A program made the translations under genes and the position numbers. This document shows, piece by piece, positions 54,329 through 63,488 of a DNA stretch of 64,000 bases; position 1 is the stretch's first letter, and the number at the start of each line of letters is the position of its first letter. This DNA is from Pedobacter duraquae (GTDB lineage: Bacteria; Bacteroidota; Bacteroidia; Sphingobacteriales; Sphingobacteriaceae): positions 992,001 to 1,056,000 of the forward strand of contig NZ_SNWM01000001.1 in NCBI RefSeq assembly GCF_004362245.1, given 5' to 3'. The notes under the pieces are model-generated. The model was given only the letters and a program-made list of their open reading frames with translations. It was not told where the DNA came from and ran no database searches.

Positions 54329-54443
54329 GCTATGTAAACGTATAGGATGAGATTTTCAGAAATTTGGCGCGGTGTGAACTGTATTTGTTGCTAAACGTAT
54401 TAAGCAGAAAGGTTTCATGTAAAGATAATCAGTGTTCTAATAT

Positions 54444-54668
54444 ATGTCATCCTTGATGTACTATTGGATTTACATCAAGATATTTTATGAACTTGGTGTG
54501 TTTACGCTAACTCCTGTACTGATTCCCTTATCCTTACATGTTATATTAATTTTCCGGGCCTTTGCCAGAAAGTTTTATTTCCCTATTGGCATAGCTTTCT
54601 TCATATTAGCTTCGCTTGGGCCTGATCTATCAAAGCAGACCATTACTAATAGCGAGGCTAATAGATGA
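54444..54668 (+). CDS. Small hydrophobic hypothetical protein
   Basis: A 74-codon frame encoding two probable membrane segments (about LGVFTLTPVLIPLSLHVILIF and FYFPIGIAFFILASLG) with a basic bridge FRAFARK. No family is recognised. It lies in the accessory stretch between the repeat array and the pectin locus, with no obvious promoter. It may be a genuine small membrane protein or a fragment. Confidence 0.4.
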   Translation: MSSLMYYWIYIKIFYELGVFTLTPVLIPLSLHVILIFRAFARKFYFPIGIAFFILASLGPDLSKQTITNSEANR

Positions 54669-54784
54669 TCTTTCAAAATTGATTATGTATTATGATAAAA
54701 ACAATAAGCCAGATACTTCTTTCGCGAGATATTTCGATATAAAGTTAAGCCAGATAACCTTCAAATAATTACAAATTGACATGG

Positions 54785-56143
54785 TTATTTCACAGCCGTA
54801 GGAACTTCCATTTCTCTGCCGATTACGACATTATTGAACATGATATGTTCCGCATTGGTAAAACTTATGCCGTTAACACAAGAATCAATACGAACATTAG
54901 TAAAATTCACATTACTCACCTTTTTCGTTGGATATCCCTGTATAACTAAACCGGCATGACTTGCTGATTTGAATTTGAGGTTCTCAATGAAAATATCACG
55001 AATGTCCGTTTCAAAGCCTTTACCCTCTCCATGATAAAAAGACGTAATAAACACCCCGTCTTCCACATCGCCAAATTCTACATCGTTCACGTAAATGTTC
55101 TTTATAAATCCTCCCCGGTCTGCGTTAGACTTTAAATAAATACCTCTTTTACAATAACCACCATAACCACAATTTTCTACAAATACATTTTGTACTCCGG
55201 CCGACATTTCGCTACCAATAACAACCCCATGTAACCCTTTAAAACGGCAATTACGAATAATGATGTTCTCTGAACTCATTGCCGTTTTTCTACCCTCATG
55301 ATCCCTTCCGGCCTTAATGGCAACATTATCATCGGCGTTATTAAAATCGATGTCTTCTATTAAAATATTTTTAGAATATTCCGGATCAAAACCGTCGTTA
55401 TTTTTATTAAAAGCATCAAACTTTACTTTTCTGGCCGTAATGTTTTCTGACTTTAAAAAATGAACAGACCAGAATGGCGAATTAGCAATGGTTACTCCCT
55501 CAATAAGGATATTCTTGCATTCAAAAAATTGTATTAGTTGAGGCCGCAAGTAATGTCCTTCGCCAAAGAGACGCTCTTTGACAGGCATCCCGTCGTGATT
55601 CATTTTTCGAGTCAGCTGCTGTGCTGGCTTCTGAAGGTCATACCATTTGCTGAAACCATTTTTACCATTCCCATCTATTATACCCTCCCCTATGATCGCT
55701 ACGTTTTTCACCTGATAAGCATAAATTAAAGGGCTATAGTTATAAATTAGAGTACCTTCCCAACTAGTAGGCACAAGTGGCAGATAGTCTTTCGAATTCG
55801 TACTAAAAACAAGTTTAGCACCTTTTTTTAATTCTAAACATGTATTATCCACTAAATGAATAGGACCGTTAATAAGATAAATACCGGGAGGCACGATAAG
55901 CCTGCACCCATTTTGTTCCTTGCAGGCTTTCAAGACTCGGTCAAATGCAGGCTTGTTGTTAGTCAACGAATCACCTTTAGCACCAAAATCTGTCAATACC
56001 TTTCTGTTTTCTGAAATTTTTGGAGGAATAATGTTTTTCAGAATTTCGTCCCGCTTTTCGATTCTGGAAGGACTTTTAGCGTCGGGAGATTTACAAGAAA
56101 AAAAACAAGCGGTGATGAGAACGGCAAGGCAGAATAACTTCAT
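54785..56143 (-). CDS. GH28 polygalacturonase-family lipoprotein
   Basis: The ATG at 56143 starts a lipoprotein signal (MKLFCLAVLITACFFSCKS, Cys17); the frame runs 12 codons further upstream. The 452-residue product is a right-handed beta-helix of GH28. The catalytic signature is complete: NNDGFDPEYSKNI, NADDNVAIKAGRD (paired Asp), GLHGVVIGSEMSAG (His) and RGIYLKSNADRGG (Arg/Lys). It hydrolyses galacturonic-acid linkages in pectin or rhamnogalacturonan, from the outer membrane or periplasm. It follows the esterase gene in a locus with SusC/SusD. Endo versus exo action cannot be told. Confidence 0.9.
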   Translation of the reverse strand: MKLFCLAVLITACFFSCKSPDAKSPSRIEKRDEILKNIIPPKISENRKVLTDFGAKGDSLTNNKPAFDRVLKACKEQNGCRLIVPPGIYLINGPIHLVDNTCLELKKGAKLVFSTNSKDYLPLVPTSWEGTLIYNYSPLIYAYQVKNVAIIGEGIIDGNGKNGFSKWYDLQKPAQQLTRKMNHDGMPVKERLFGEGHYLRPQLIQFFECKNILIEGVTIANSPFWSVHFLKSENITARKVKFDAFNKNNDGFDPEYSKNILIEDIDFNNADDNVAIKAGRDHEGRKTAMSSENIIIRNCRFKGLHGVVIGSEMSAGVQNVFVENCGYGGYCKRGIYLKSNADRGGFIKNIYVNDVEFGDVEDGVFITSFYHGEGKGFETDIRDIFIENLKFKSASHAGLVIQGYPTKKVSNVNFTNVRIDSCVNGISFTNAEHIMFNNVVIGREMEVPTAVK

Positions 56144-56229
56144 TATTGAATGGGTTTTGAGTAAGGCGCATGCACGCATTTAAATATAGTATAATTTCTT
56201 ATCTAACAGTATAAGTCAACCGTGCTCTG

Positions 56230-57201
56230 TTATTTAAAAACCTTTGCGAGGAATGAAGTGATATTATTGACCATCGGATCAAACCAAGGTTCATATAAAC
56301 AGAAGCCATGTGGAGAATCTTTAAAACTCACCACCTCAGTATATACGCCTTTTTTCTCCATATTTTTCCTGAAGTCATCCCGTCCGGCATGCATTCTTTC
56401 TACAGAACTGTTGAGAAACAGGAATGGAATAGTGCTCTCCGGAGTGTAATTATCAGGTGATGCTTCCGCCCATAAATCTAACCGCTCTGTACGTGGATAT
56501 CCGATCCACATGGCTGATGCACCGACATTACTGAGATTTTGTGCCTCCCAGGATTCTGGATGTATAAATGAAAGCGTCCCATCGATATCAATCACGGCAT
56601 TAACGCTACTCGAATATTTGTTGTTTCCCAAGTCGCCTTCCAACTTGTTCACATGCGCAGTTACCCCGACTAACGACGCCAGCTGCCCCCCGGCAGAAAA
56701 GCCCAACACCGCAATTTTGCTGGTGTCTACGTTGTATTTTTTTGCATTTGCTTTAAGCCAGCGCACGCTAGCTTTGACGTCAAACACACCTGCCGGATAA
56801 AATGCTTCAGTCGACAACCGGTATTCGACAGTAAATGAAGCTACGCCTTTAGCAGCAAGATGTTGAGCTAATGGGATATGCTGACTCCTGTCTCCAGAAC
56901 GCCATCCGCCGCCATGAATAAGTATTACCGCCGCAGTCCTGGTGGTTGACTTAGGTGTAAAGGCATCCAAATGGAGTTCACGCTGACCAGCTTTTGCATA
57001 AACCAAATTACGTTTCTCGGTCACGCCAGGTAATTTCTGCTCCTGAACAAGTTTGATGTCAGGATATTTTTTCTTGTTCGAACGAAAATCGCTCTGACTG
57101 GAATAGCTGGTATCCCGGATACCAGTGCGCCATTCGAGGTGTTGTGCCTGGCTATTCACAGTTGTAAAAAGTCCAAAAATTAACGGTAGATATTTTTTCA
57201 T
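56230..57201 (-). CDS. Secreted alpha/beta-hydrolase (BD-FAE-like esterase)
   Basis: The ATG at 57201 (MKKYLPLIFGLFTTVNSQAQ, signal peptide) is preferred over one 10 codons upstream. The 323-residue enzyme has the oxyanion HGGGWRSGDRSQ, the nucleophile elbow VLGFSAGGQLA, a probable Asp in the ESTIPFLFLNSS region and the His in FKDSPHGFCLYE. This pattern belongs to the BD-FAE/lipase group, which removes acetyl or feruloyl groups from plant glycans. Next to GH28 it probably deacetylates pectin. A terminator hairpin sits 10 bp before its start, between it and the SusD gene, so its expression relative to susCD is probably reduced. Confidence 0.85.
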   Translation of the reverse strand: MKKYLPLIFGLFTTVNSQAQHLEWRTGIRDTSYSSQSDFRSNKKKYPDIKLVQEQKLPGVTEKRNLVYAKAGQRELHLDAFTPKSTTRTAAVILIHGGGWRSGDRSQHIPLAQHLAAKGVASFTVEYRLSTEAFYPAGVFDVKASVRWLKANAKKYNVDTSKIAVLGFSAGGQLASLVGVTAHVNKLEGDLGNNKYSSSVNAVIDIDGTLSFIHPESWEAQNLSNVGASAMWIGYPRTERLDLWAEASPDNYTPESTIPFLFLNSSVERMHAGRDDFRKNMEKKGVYTEVVSFKDSPHGFCLYEPWFDPMVNNITSFLAKVFK

Positions 57202-57210
57202 AAAAAAAGG

Positions 57211-57238
57211 AAAAATGCGCAGTGTTACCACCGCGCAT
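57211..57238 (-). terminator. Terminator-like hairpin between SusD and esterase genes
   Basis: On the minus strand ATGCGC-g-GTG pairs with CAC-t-GCGCAT around GTAA, followed by TTTTTCC and a further T-run. It may partly stop transcription after susCD and so tune the level of the downstream enzyme genes. Confidence 0.75.
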
Positions 57239-57247
57239 TATAATTAA

Positions 57248-58759
57248 TTAATAACCAGTGTTCTGTTTAAGTTTAGGATTTGTTGCAATCTGTGTTAGTG
57301 GAATAGGGTAAATACTTCGGAATGCCGGCGTAACAGACGTTTTAAAAGTCCAGGTGGTATTGAAGTACGTACCAAACCTGATCATATCCCGTCTGCGGTG
57401 CCCTTCCCAGATAAACTCTCTCGCTCGCTCTTCTTCCAGATTTTTTAATGTCAAACTGGTCAATGTAGTTGCATTACTCCGGGTCCTAACCTGATTGACC
57501 AAAGTTAACGCTTCTGCCGTAGTTCCTGATCTGAATAAAGCTTCGGCTTTGGTAAGCAGGATATCTGAATATCTGGTCTGGACGTAATCTGTATTACCAT
57601 TGGATCCCGACCAGGTTACACCTTCAGGAACATACTTCAATACCCTGTATCCCTCATTATCAGCGGCAGCAGTAAAACTTACACAGTTTACCAAATTAAG
57701 TTGCACCCCTTTGCTATCCACCAACGGACTGCCATCTAATTTAAACTGCGGACCAAATTGAAGCAAGTTTCTGCGTCTGTCTTGCACTTCATAACGATCC
57801 AAAGCCTCCTTCTGTGTAGAGAAACCATTGGCCGGTGCAAATGGCAAACTATAGCGCTGCTGATCTAATGCTGGCTGTGTGTAAAGCATATAGGCATTTC
57901 CACCGGAACTTCTTGCAGGATCAATAGAGAAAGCGAAGATCACTTCTTTGGTCTTTCCTTCATTAAGGGCTTTAAATGATTCTACAACGTTACTTTCTAA
58001 GCCGAAGGCTCCGGTATTGATTACATTATTACACATCGTTACAGCGTCATTCCAACGCGCTGTTCCTGTATAAACTTCTGCATTAAGATAAACCATCGCC
58101 AGGGCTGCATATACGGCCTCCTTGGTCAACCTTGGATAATAGGTAGCTTTATTCACAGAATTTGCTGCAGGCAAATCGTTTACCGCAGCAAGCATTTCGC
58201 TTTCTACAAATTTGAAAATATCAGCACGGGCTGTAGTACCTGGCAGATTATTCTGTTCTATCTTTCCCACAGTCACCAGAGGTAGATTTCCCCAAAAGTC
58301 CATGGCATAAAAATAACCATATGCACGTAATGCTCTTGCTTCGGCAATTTGAGTCTTAAAACTACCCACTGAAGGCGAAGCATTTAAGCTTTCAATTACA
58401 GCGTTGGCAATTCCAATTTCAGAAAATATATTGTTCCAGGCATTAGATACAGCTTGGTTATCCGCCTTCACATTATGCTGCATGATATCTATATTATTCT
58501 GGTCAAACCAGCCGCCACTAGCTCTTCCTGGGACAATAAATTCATCTGTACCTTCAACTGAAATTGTCCATGGAGCAGAAACCCCTTGCACCTGTTGAAA
58601 AGACTGATAGATTCCTGCTACCGATGAATTGGCTTCGGCCTCAGTTTTATAATATGTTTCGGGTGACAAGCGCCCGAAAGGCTCCTCGTCTAGTTTTGTA
58701 CAGCTGCTCACTACTACAGCGATCAGCATTATGAGTTGTATTTTATATGTCGTTTTCAT
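57248..58759 (-). CDS. SusD/RagB family lipoprotein (pectin locus)
   Basis: This 503-residue protein has the lipoprotein signal MKTTYKIQLIMLIAVVVSSC (Cys20). SusD features are the TPR region (QIAEARALRAYGYFYAMDFWGNLPLVT), the C-terminal EERAREFIWEGHRRRDMIRFGTYF block and the terminal LKQNTGY. It would cover the SusC encoded just upstream (22-bp gap) and bind oligogalacturonides. Specificity is inferred from the GH28 and esterase neighbours. A hairpin terminator follows directly. Confidence 0.93.
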   Translation of the reverse strand: MKTTYKIQLIMLIAVVVSSCTKLDEEPFGRLSPETYYKTEAEANSSVAGIYQSFQQVQGVSAPWTISVEGTDEFIVPGRASGGWFDQNNIDIMQHNVKADNQAVSNAWNNIFSEIGIANAVIESLNASPSVGSFKTQIAEARALRAYGYFYAMDFWGNLPLVTVGKIEQNNLPGTTARADIFKFVESEMLAAVNDLPAANSVNKATYYPRLTKEAVYAALAMVYLNAEVYTGTARWNDAVTMCNNVINTGAFGLESNVVESFKALNEGKTKEVIFAFSIDPARSSGGNAYMLYTQPALDQQRYSLPFAPANGFSTQKEALDRYEVQDRRRNLLQFGPQFKLDGSPLVDSKGVQLNLVNCVSFTAAADNEGYRVLKYVPEGVTWSGSNGNTDYVQTRYSDILLTKAEALFRSGTTAEALTLVNQVRTRSNATTLTSLTLKNLEEERAREFIWEGHRRRDMIRFGTYFNTTWTFKTSVTPAFRSIYPIPLTQIATNPKLKQNTGY

Positions 58760-58781
58760 GGTTCATCTTTGAATAAGCTGA

Positions 58782-61700
58782 TTATTGAAAGTTTATGCTT
58801 GCGCCAAAGCTAAAGGTGCGCGCCCTTGGGTATCCCAGATAATCAATACCCAAGGGTGGGCTGCCTGATGCTGTAACATCAGAATTCACCTCAGGATCCA
58901 GTCCTGTATATTTGGTAATCACAAATAAGTTCTGTGCAGTTACAAACAGGCGAAGACTTGAAATTGCCGCTGTTTTTACAGGTACTGTGTACCCTAACGT
59001 GGCATTGTCCATACGCAGGAAGGAACCGCTTTCTAGCCAGCGTGATGAAAATGCTTTTGGCTGATTGATAGATACGCCATCATTTATAACAGATTGTAAG
59101 GCATTTCTTCCGGGTAGATTATTCTTATAGCCCAGGTTATTAGCAGTTCCATTGTAAAGCATGTTCCCATAAACGCCTCTTAAATTGAAACCGAGCGACC
59201 ATTGTCCGGCTACAAAGTTATGACTCATCCCATAAGTAAATTTAGGTTGTGCACTTCCTAAAATCTGATTTCCCGCAGGATCATAGGTCTCCAGACCATT
59301 TGCATTTACACCCGTAAACACTCTACCAAAGAATGTTCCCAATGGGTATCCCGGCATAATCAACTGTGCAAAACTACCGGAAGATACTGTTCCCTGTAGT
59401 GGTGCCTGCTGGATATTGCTACCCCTGTAGACATCATTGGAAAGACTCAGTACTTTGTTGAGGTTTCTACTAAAATTCAAATTCGTTTCCCAGCTAAATT
59501 TACCTTTCTCCAGCACTGTCCCTCCTATTTCGATTTCGAACCCTTTATTTTCAACGCTACCAACATTGGCAATTTGTGTACTTACAACAGCAGGTTGAGG
59601 CACCGCAATCCGTAACAGCAAGTCAGATGTTTTTTTGCGATAGTAATCTACGCTTCCATGAATACGGCCAGCAAATAATCCATAGTTAATGCCCACGTTT
59701 AACTGAGCGGTCGTCTCCCACTTCAAATCCGGGTTGGCAAATTGCTGTGGTAGTACAACTGTAACCCGCTGACCGCCGATAATATATCCGTTATTACTTG
59801 GCCCCAATGTGGTGATAGAGTTCAGGTTGCCGATCTCCTGATTGCCTGTAACACCGTAACTTACGCGGAGTTTCAGATCCGAAATAGCCTTTACTTTAAA
59901 GAAGTCTTCCTGAGAAATCCGCCATGCTGCTGATCCCGAAGGAAAAGATCCCCATTTGTGTGAAGCACCAAAGCGACTCGATCCATCTCTTCTCACAGTT
60001 CCCGTAAGTAAGAAACGGTCATCATAGTTATAATTTACACGGGTATACCCTGAGATTAAAGTATTACTTTCCGCGCCACTCGATACTTGATTGATCAGAC
60101 TTGCTGCCGCTAAGCTATACCATTTGAACTCGTCTGATAAGAAACCCGAAGCGATGATGCGGTTGCTTTCTCCATAAAAATATTGATAGGAATAACCTGC
60201 GATGGCATCCACAGTGTGCTTGCCAAAAGTCTTATTGAAACGGAATACTGTTTCCAGCAATTTGCTGTAATCAAAAAACTTCTGTACACTGGTGTATCCA
60301 TTAAAACCATTTCCTATTGGATTGTTTTTGTTGATATAGGAATTGCGGTCTGTTGACTGACGGGTATACCCTAAATTCACGTTTACACTTAGTGGATCAA
60401 TGATCTTATATGAAGTCATTAAATTCCCCAAAAGGCGTTGATTTGTTTTCTGATCCAACACATCCGTTGAGAACGAGACCGGATTAATCCGGAAAGGTGG
60501 AACGTGGTTATAGCCGCCAGCTGCATTATACACAGGAAAAGTGGGATTAAAGACATAGGCTTCGTAGTTCATACTTGTTCCTGCCTCACCACCAACAGTA
60601 TTAGAAATTGGCGCTACATTTGATTTATTCTGTCCGTAATTAACTTTCAGATCAAACTTCAATCGGTTATCCAACGCACTATGGCTGATGTTGGTCTGGA
60701 TATTGGCCTGTTGAATTCCAGAGTTCAGCACAATACCTTGCTGATTGCCGTACCCAAAAGAAGTGCGGTAGGTAGTTCTGTCTGAACCTCCGGAAAGCGA
60801 TATATTATGGTCATTGCTGACAGCTGTTCTAAAAATCTCATCCTGCCAGTTCGTATCCCCACCGGCATCATTTAAAGGAAGATTTAAAGAGGTAACCAAA
60901 CTGCGGTACTCAGTTGCATTAAGTACTGGTAGTTTTTTTGCTACCTGAGAAATACTAATCAATCCATTATAAGAAACTACCGGTTTACCTGCCTTGCCTC
61001 CCTTTGTAGTTACCACGATGACACCATTTGCTCCCCTTGAACCATAAATGGCAGTAGCCGATGCATCTTTCAGTACCGTAATAGATTCAATATCATTTGG
61101 ATTGAGTGTTTGCAAAGGGTTGATAGGTTCCTGATCAAAAACATCGGTTCCATTACCTCTGATGCTCGCCTGTCCCAGGCCTGCTGTAGTCGAGATCGGT
61201 ACACCATCAATAACATAAAGTGGGTCGTTAGATCCTGTGAGAGAGGTCCCACCCCTGATCCGAACTGTATTGGAAGCTCCCGGCTTACCACTGTTCTGCG
61301 AGATATTGACCCCCGCAACCTTGCCTTGCAGCAATTGCTGGGGGGAGAGCTGTACACCTTTATTAAAGTTTTCTGAAGTTAGTGAACTTACCGATCCTGT
61401 TAGATCTTTCTGTTTTTGCGTTCCATAACCGACAACAACAACTTCATTTAGTCCGGTATTTTCCATTTTTAAGCTTACCGAGATAGTGGTCCGTCCATTT
61501 ACTGCTGTTTCTACAGGCAGATAACCGACGAATGAAAACACAAGTATCCCCGCATCAGGCACCGTGATTTTATAGTTACCCGTTGCGTCAGAAATTGTTG
61601 TTGTAGCCGTATTCTTAACCTTAATAGTCACACCAGGTAAGGGCTGTCCATTATCGCCGGTAACCTTTCCATTCACCAGCAAGTCTTTTTTGCTGGCCGC

Positions 61701-62093
61701 GGCCTCAATGGGCTTCGAAGGTTGAGGCTCTTCTTTTAAAACGATAAGGATATTGTCGTTTAAAACCTGGTACGTAACCGGTTGATCTTTGAGACATTTG
61801 CTAAGCACCAGCTTAAGATCCTCGTTTTTCACGCTGATGGTGATTGGTTTTAGCCTGGCCGCCAAACCACTGTTATATAATATGTTTATCTTAGTCTGTT
61901 TTCTGATTTCAGAAACTACTTCTGTTAAGGAAGCGTCCTTAACGGAAAGTGATATTTTTTGTGCGTAAATTGCTGCCTTTACCTGTAGTACAGTGATGGC
62001 GAGCAAGACAAAAGTGAACTTCATCCTCAGTAAGATTTTAGACAATAAGTAGCCCCGATGCCTGATTCTAGATTCAGCATTTTTTTTATACAT
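58782..62093 (-). CDS. SusC/RagA TonB-linked transporter with STN domain (pectin locus)
   Basis: This 1103-residue protein has a long N-region before the signal (MKFTFVLLAITVLQVKAAIYA). An STN domain follows (about 45-120; ISLSVKDASLTEVVSEIRKQTKINILYNS, typical of transporters that signal to a FecR anti-sigma factor). Then come a carboxypeptidase-like domain (VNGKVTGDNGQPLPGVTIKVKN), the TonB region NEVVVVGYG, the plug with VLKDASATAIYGSRGANGVIV and a barrel ending FSFGASINFQ. The STN domain agrees with the FecR gene 129 bp upstream: this pair probably senses its own substrate. It contrasts with the two STN-less SusC proteins of the xylan locus, which are tied to a hybrid sensor. Confidence 0.95.
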   Translation of the reverse strand: MYKKNAESRIRHRGYLLSKILLRMKFTFVLLAITVLQVKAAIYAQKISLSVKDASLTEVVSEIRKQTKINILYNSGLAARLKPITISVKNEDLKLVLSKCLKDQPVTYQVLNDNILIVLKEEPQPSKPIEAAASKKDLLVNGKVTGDNGQPLPGVTIKVKNTATTTISDATGNYKITVPDAGILVFSFVGYLPVETAVNGRTTISVSLKMENTGLNEVVVVGYGTQKQKDLTGSVSSLTSENFNKGVQLSPQQLLQGKVAGVNISQNSGKPGASNTVRIRGGTSLTGSNDPLYVIDGVPISTTAGLGQASIRGNGTDVFDQEPINPLQTLNPNDIESITVLKDASATAIYGSRGANGVIVVTTKGGKAGKPVVSYNGLISISQVAKKLPVLNATEYRSLVTSLNLPLNDAGGDTNWQDEIFRTAVSNDHNISLSGGSDRTTYRTSFGYGNQQGIVLNSGIQQANIQTNISHSALDNRLKFDLKVNYGQNKSNVAPISNTVGGEAGTSMNYEAYVFNPTFPVYNAAGGYNHVPPFRINPVSFSTDVLDQKTNQRLLGNLMTSYKIIDPLSVNVNLGYTRQSTDRNSYINKNNPIGNGFNGYTSVQKFFDYSKLLETVFRFNKTFGKHTVDAIAGYSYQYFYGESNRIIASGFLSDEFKWYSLAAASLINQVSSGAESNTLISGYTRVNYNYDDRFLLTGTVRRDGSSRFGASHKWGSFPSGSAAWRISQEDFFKVKAISDLKLRVSYGVTGNQEIGNLNSITTLGPSNNGYIIGGQRVTVVLPQQFANPDLKWETTAQLNVGINYGLFAGRIHGSVDYYRKKTSDLLLRIAVPQPAVVSTQIANVGSVENKGFEIEIGGTVLEKGKFSWETNLNFSRNLNKVLSLSNDVYRGSNIQQAPLQGTVSSGSFAQLIMPGYPLGTFFGRVFTGVNANGLETYDPAGNQILGSAQPKFTYGMSHNFVAGQWSLGFNLRGVYGNMLYNGTANNLGYKNNLPGRNALQSVINDGVSINQPKAFSSRWLESGSFLRMDNATLGYTVPVKTAAISSLRLFVTAQNLFVITKYTGLDPEVNSDVTASGSPPLGIDYLGYPRARTFSFGASINFQ

Positions 62094-62222
62094 TTGATTA
62101 ATTAGGTTAAATTTGGTTAATATTAAGTTACACTGGATTTCCCTAACCCGACTCTCCTGGAGACGGTCATCAGGGGGTCCTGGCCGACTCCCTGATTTTT
62201 TAGGCTGATGGTTTGATAACCT

Positions 62223-63380
62223 TTAATTGCTTACAGTTACCCTCCTTCCCTGTCTGATAAATTTGAGATTACTAATTGCCTCAAAACTTTTTAGTAAATC
62301 ATTTAAATCTGCCGATTTTGAGAAAGTTCCTCCAAAGCGACTTGTTTGATCAAGTTTATAGTCGACATCAACATCATACCATCTGCCAATTAATTTCATG
62401 ATCGATCTGATATCTTCATTTTCGAATATAAAATACCCGTTTTTCCAGGCCATTACCTGTTCCAATTGGACATTTTCAACTACGATAGCATTGCTGTTTT
62501 TTAAGACGGTAGACTGGTTACCCGGAACCAATTTTCTGGCTGTTCCAGAAACGCGGTTTTGCACATTTACACTTCCTTCGAGTAGCGTAGTTGCAATACC
62601 ATTGTCGTCGCCATAACCTTTAACATTGAAGTGGGTACCGAGCACAGTAACTTCCTGATTCATGGTTACTACCTTGAAGGGCATCTTCTTGTTGTGCGCC
62701 ACCTCAAAATAAGCCTCTCCAATAAGATCCACCTTTCTTTCATTCCCTATAAAATGGGTTGGATAGCGTAACCTGGTATCTGAATTTAGCCACACTTTAG
62801 TACCATCGGGCAGCTCTACCTGATATTGTCCGCCACGCGGGATAGTCAGCGTGTTATAGACTAAATTTTTCTCGTTTGTTTCCACATTCTGATTATAGGA
62901 CAATTTACCATCTGCCGTCTTGTAGATTCTGGCACCTGATTGTTCGCCAACAAAGCCAGAAGACTGGCCGTTCAAATCGATCTGCGTACCATTGCTTAAA
63001 GTGAGAATAGCCCGGTTTTTCCCAGGCACACTGTTATTCTTTACGGATACTGCTGCTTGTGGGAGTTTAGCATTAAAATCAATTTTATTGACTAAAAGGC
63101 CGACCGAAAAAATCAAGATTAAGGAAGCTGCTATACCGTAATACAAATATTTTTTGCTACGATGCTTTTTAACACGCTTCTGATTAAACCGGGTCAGGAG
63201 CTCTTCTGCTAGCAGCTCTTCGCTCCCTGCTTCCGCCACCCAGTTTTCTAAATCCGGACGTGCCCCCTTTAACTGGTGAAACCAGTTGTCCAGTTCAGTC
63301 TTATCCTGATCTGTCATTTCCTGCTCACGAGAATGCCGAAGCAATTCTGTGATGCGATGAATATGCATTTGCTTTTTCAC
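62223..63380 (-). CDS. FecR family anti-sigma factor
   Basis: This 385-residue inner-membrane protein has a cytoplasmic N-terminal helical part (about 1-75) that would hold the sigma factor. One membrane helix (YLYYGIAASLILIFSVGLLV) is followed by a periplasmic FecR domain (TIPRGGQYQVELPDGTKVWLNSDTRLRYP and the EAYFEVAHNKKMPF region) and a C-terminal DUF4974 (IRSIMKLIGRWYDVDVDY, FEAISNLKF). The DUF4974 end would touch the STN domain of the SusC encoded downstream and relay substrate binding. The gene is divergent from its ECF sigma gene, which is unusual because most such pairs are co-directional. Confidence 0.93.
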   Translation of the reverse strand: MKKQMHIHRITELLRHSREQEMTDQDKTELDNWFHQLKGARPDLENWVAEAGSEELLAEELLTRFNQKRVKKHRSKKYLYYGIAASLILIFSVGLLVNKIDFNAKLPQAAVSVKNNSVPGKNRAILTLSNGTQIDLNGQSSGFVGEQSGARIYKTADGKLSYNQNVETNEKNLVYNTLTIPRGGQYQVELPDGTKVWLNSDTRLRYPTHFIGNERKVDLIGEAYFEVAHNKKMPFKVVTMNQEVTVLGTHFNVKGYGDDNGIATTLLEGSVNVQNRVSGTARKLVPGNQSTVLKNSNAIVVENVQLEQVMAWKNGYFIFENEDIRSIMKLIGRWYDVDVDYKLDQTSRFGGTFSKSADLNDLLKSFEAISNLKFIRQGRRVTVSN

Positions 63381-63488
63381 ACGATTTACACTTGGTTATA
63401 GAGGTAATACGGACAACCAGCATGCAACCGTTACTGCACATAATATTTTTTTTTATCACGGCCAATTAGCTACATTAGCCTCAACCAA

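Noticed and set aside
50218..54784. Second copy of the ssrA 3' end marking an integrated element
   Set aside because: No repeat of the GGTTCGAACCCC...CTCCACCA end was seen by eye downstream in the window, so no attachment site is claimed.
62100..62220. Terminator between FecR and SusC genes
   Set aside because: An ATCAGGG/CCCTGAT hairpin exists but has no T-run and a large loop; evidence too weak.
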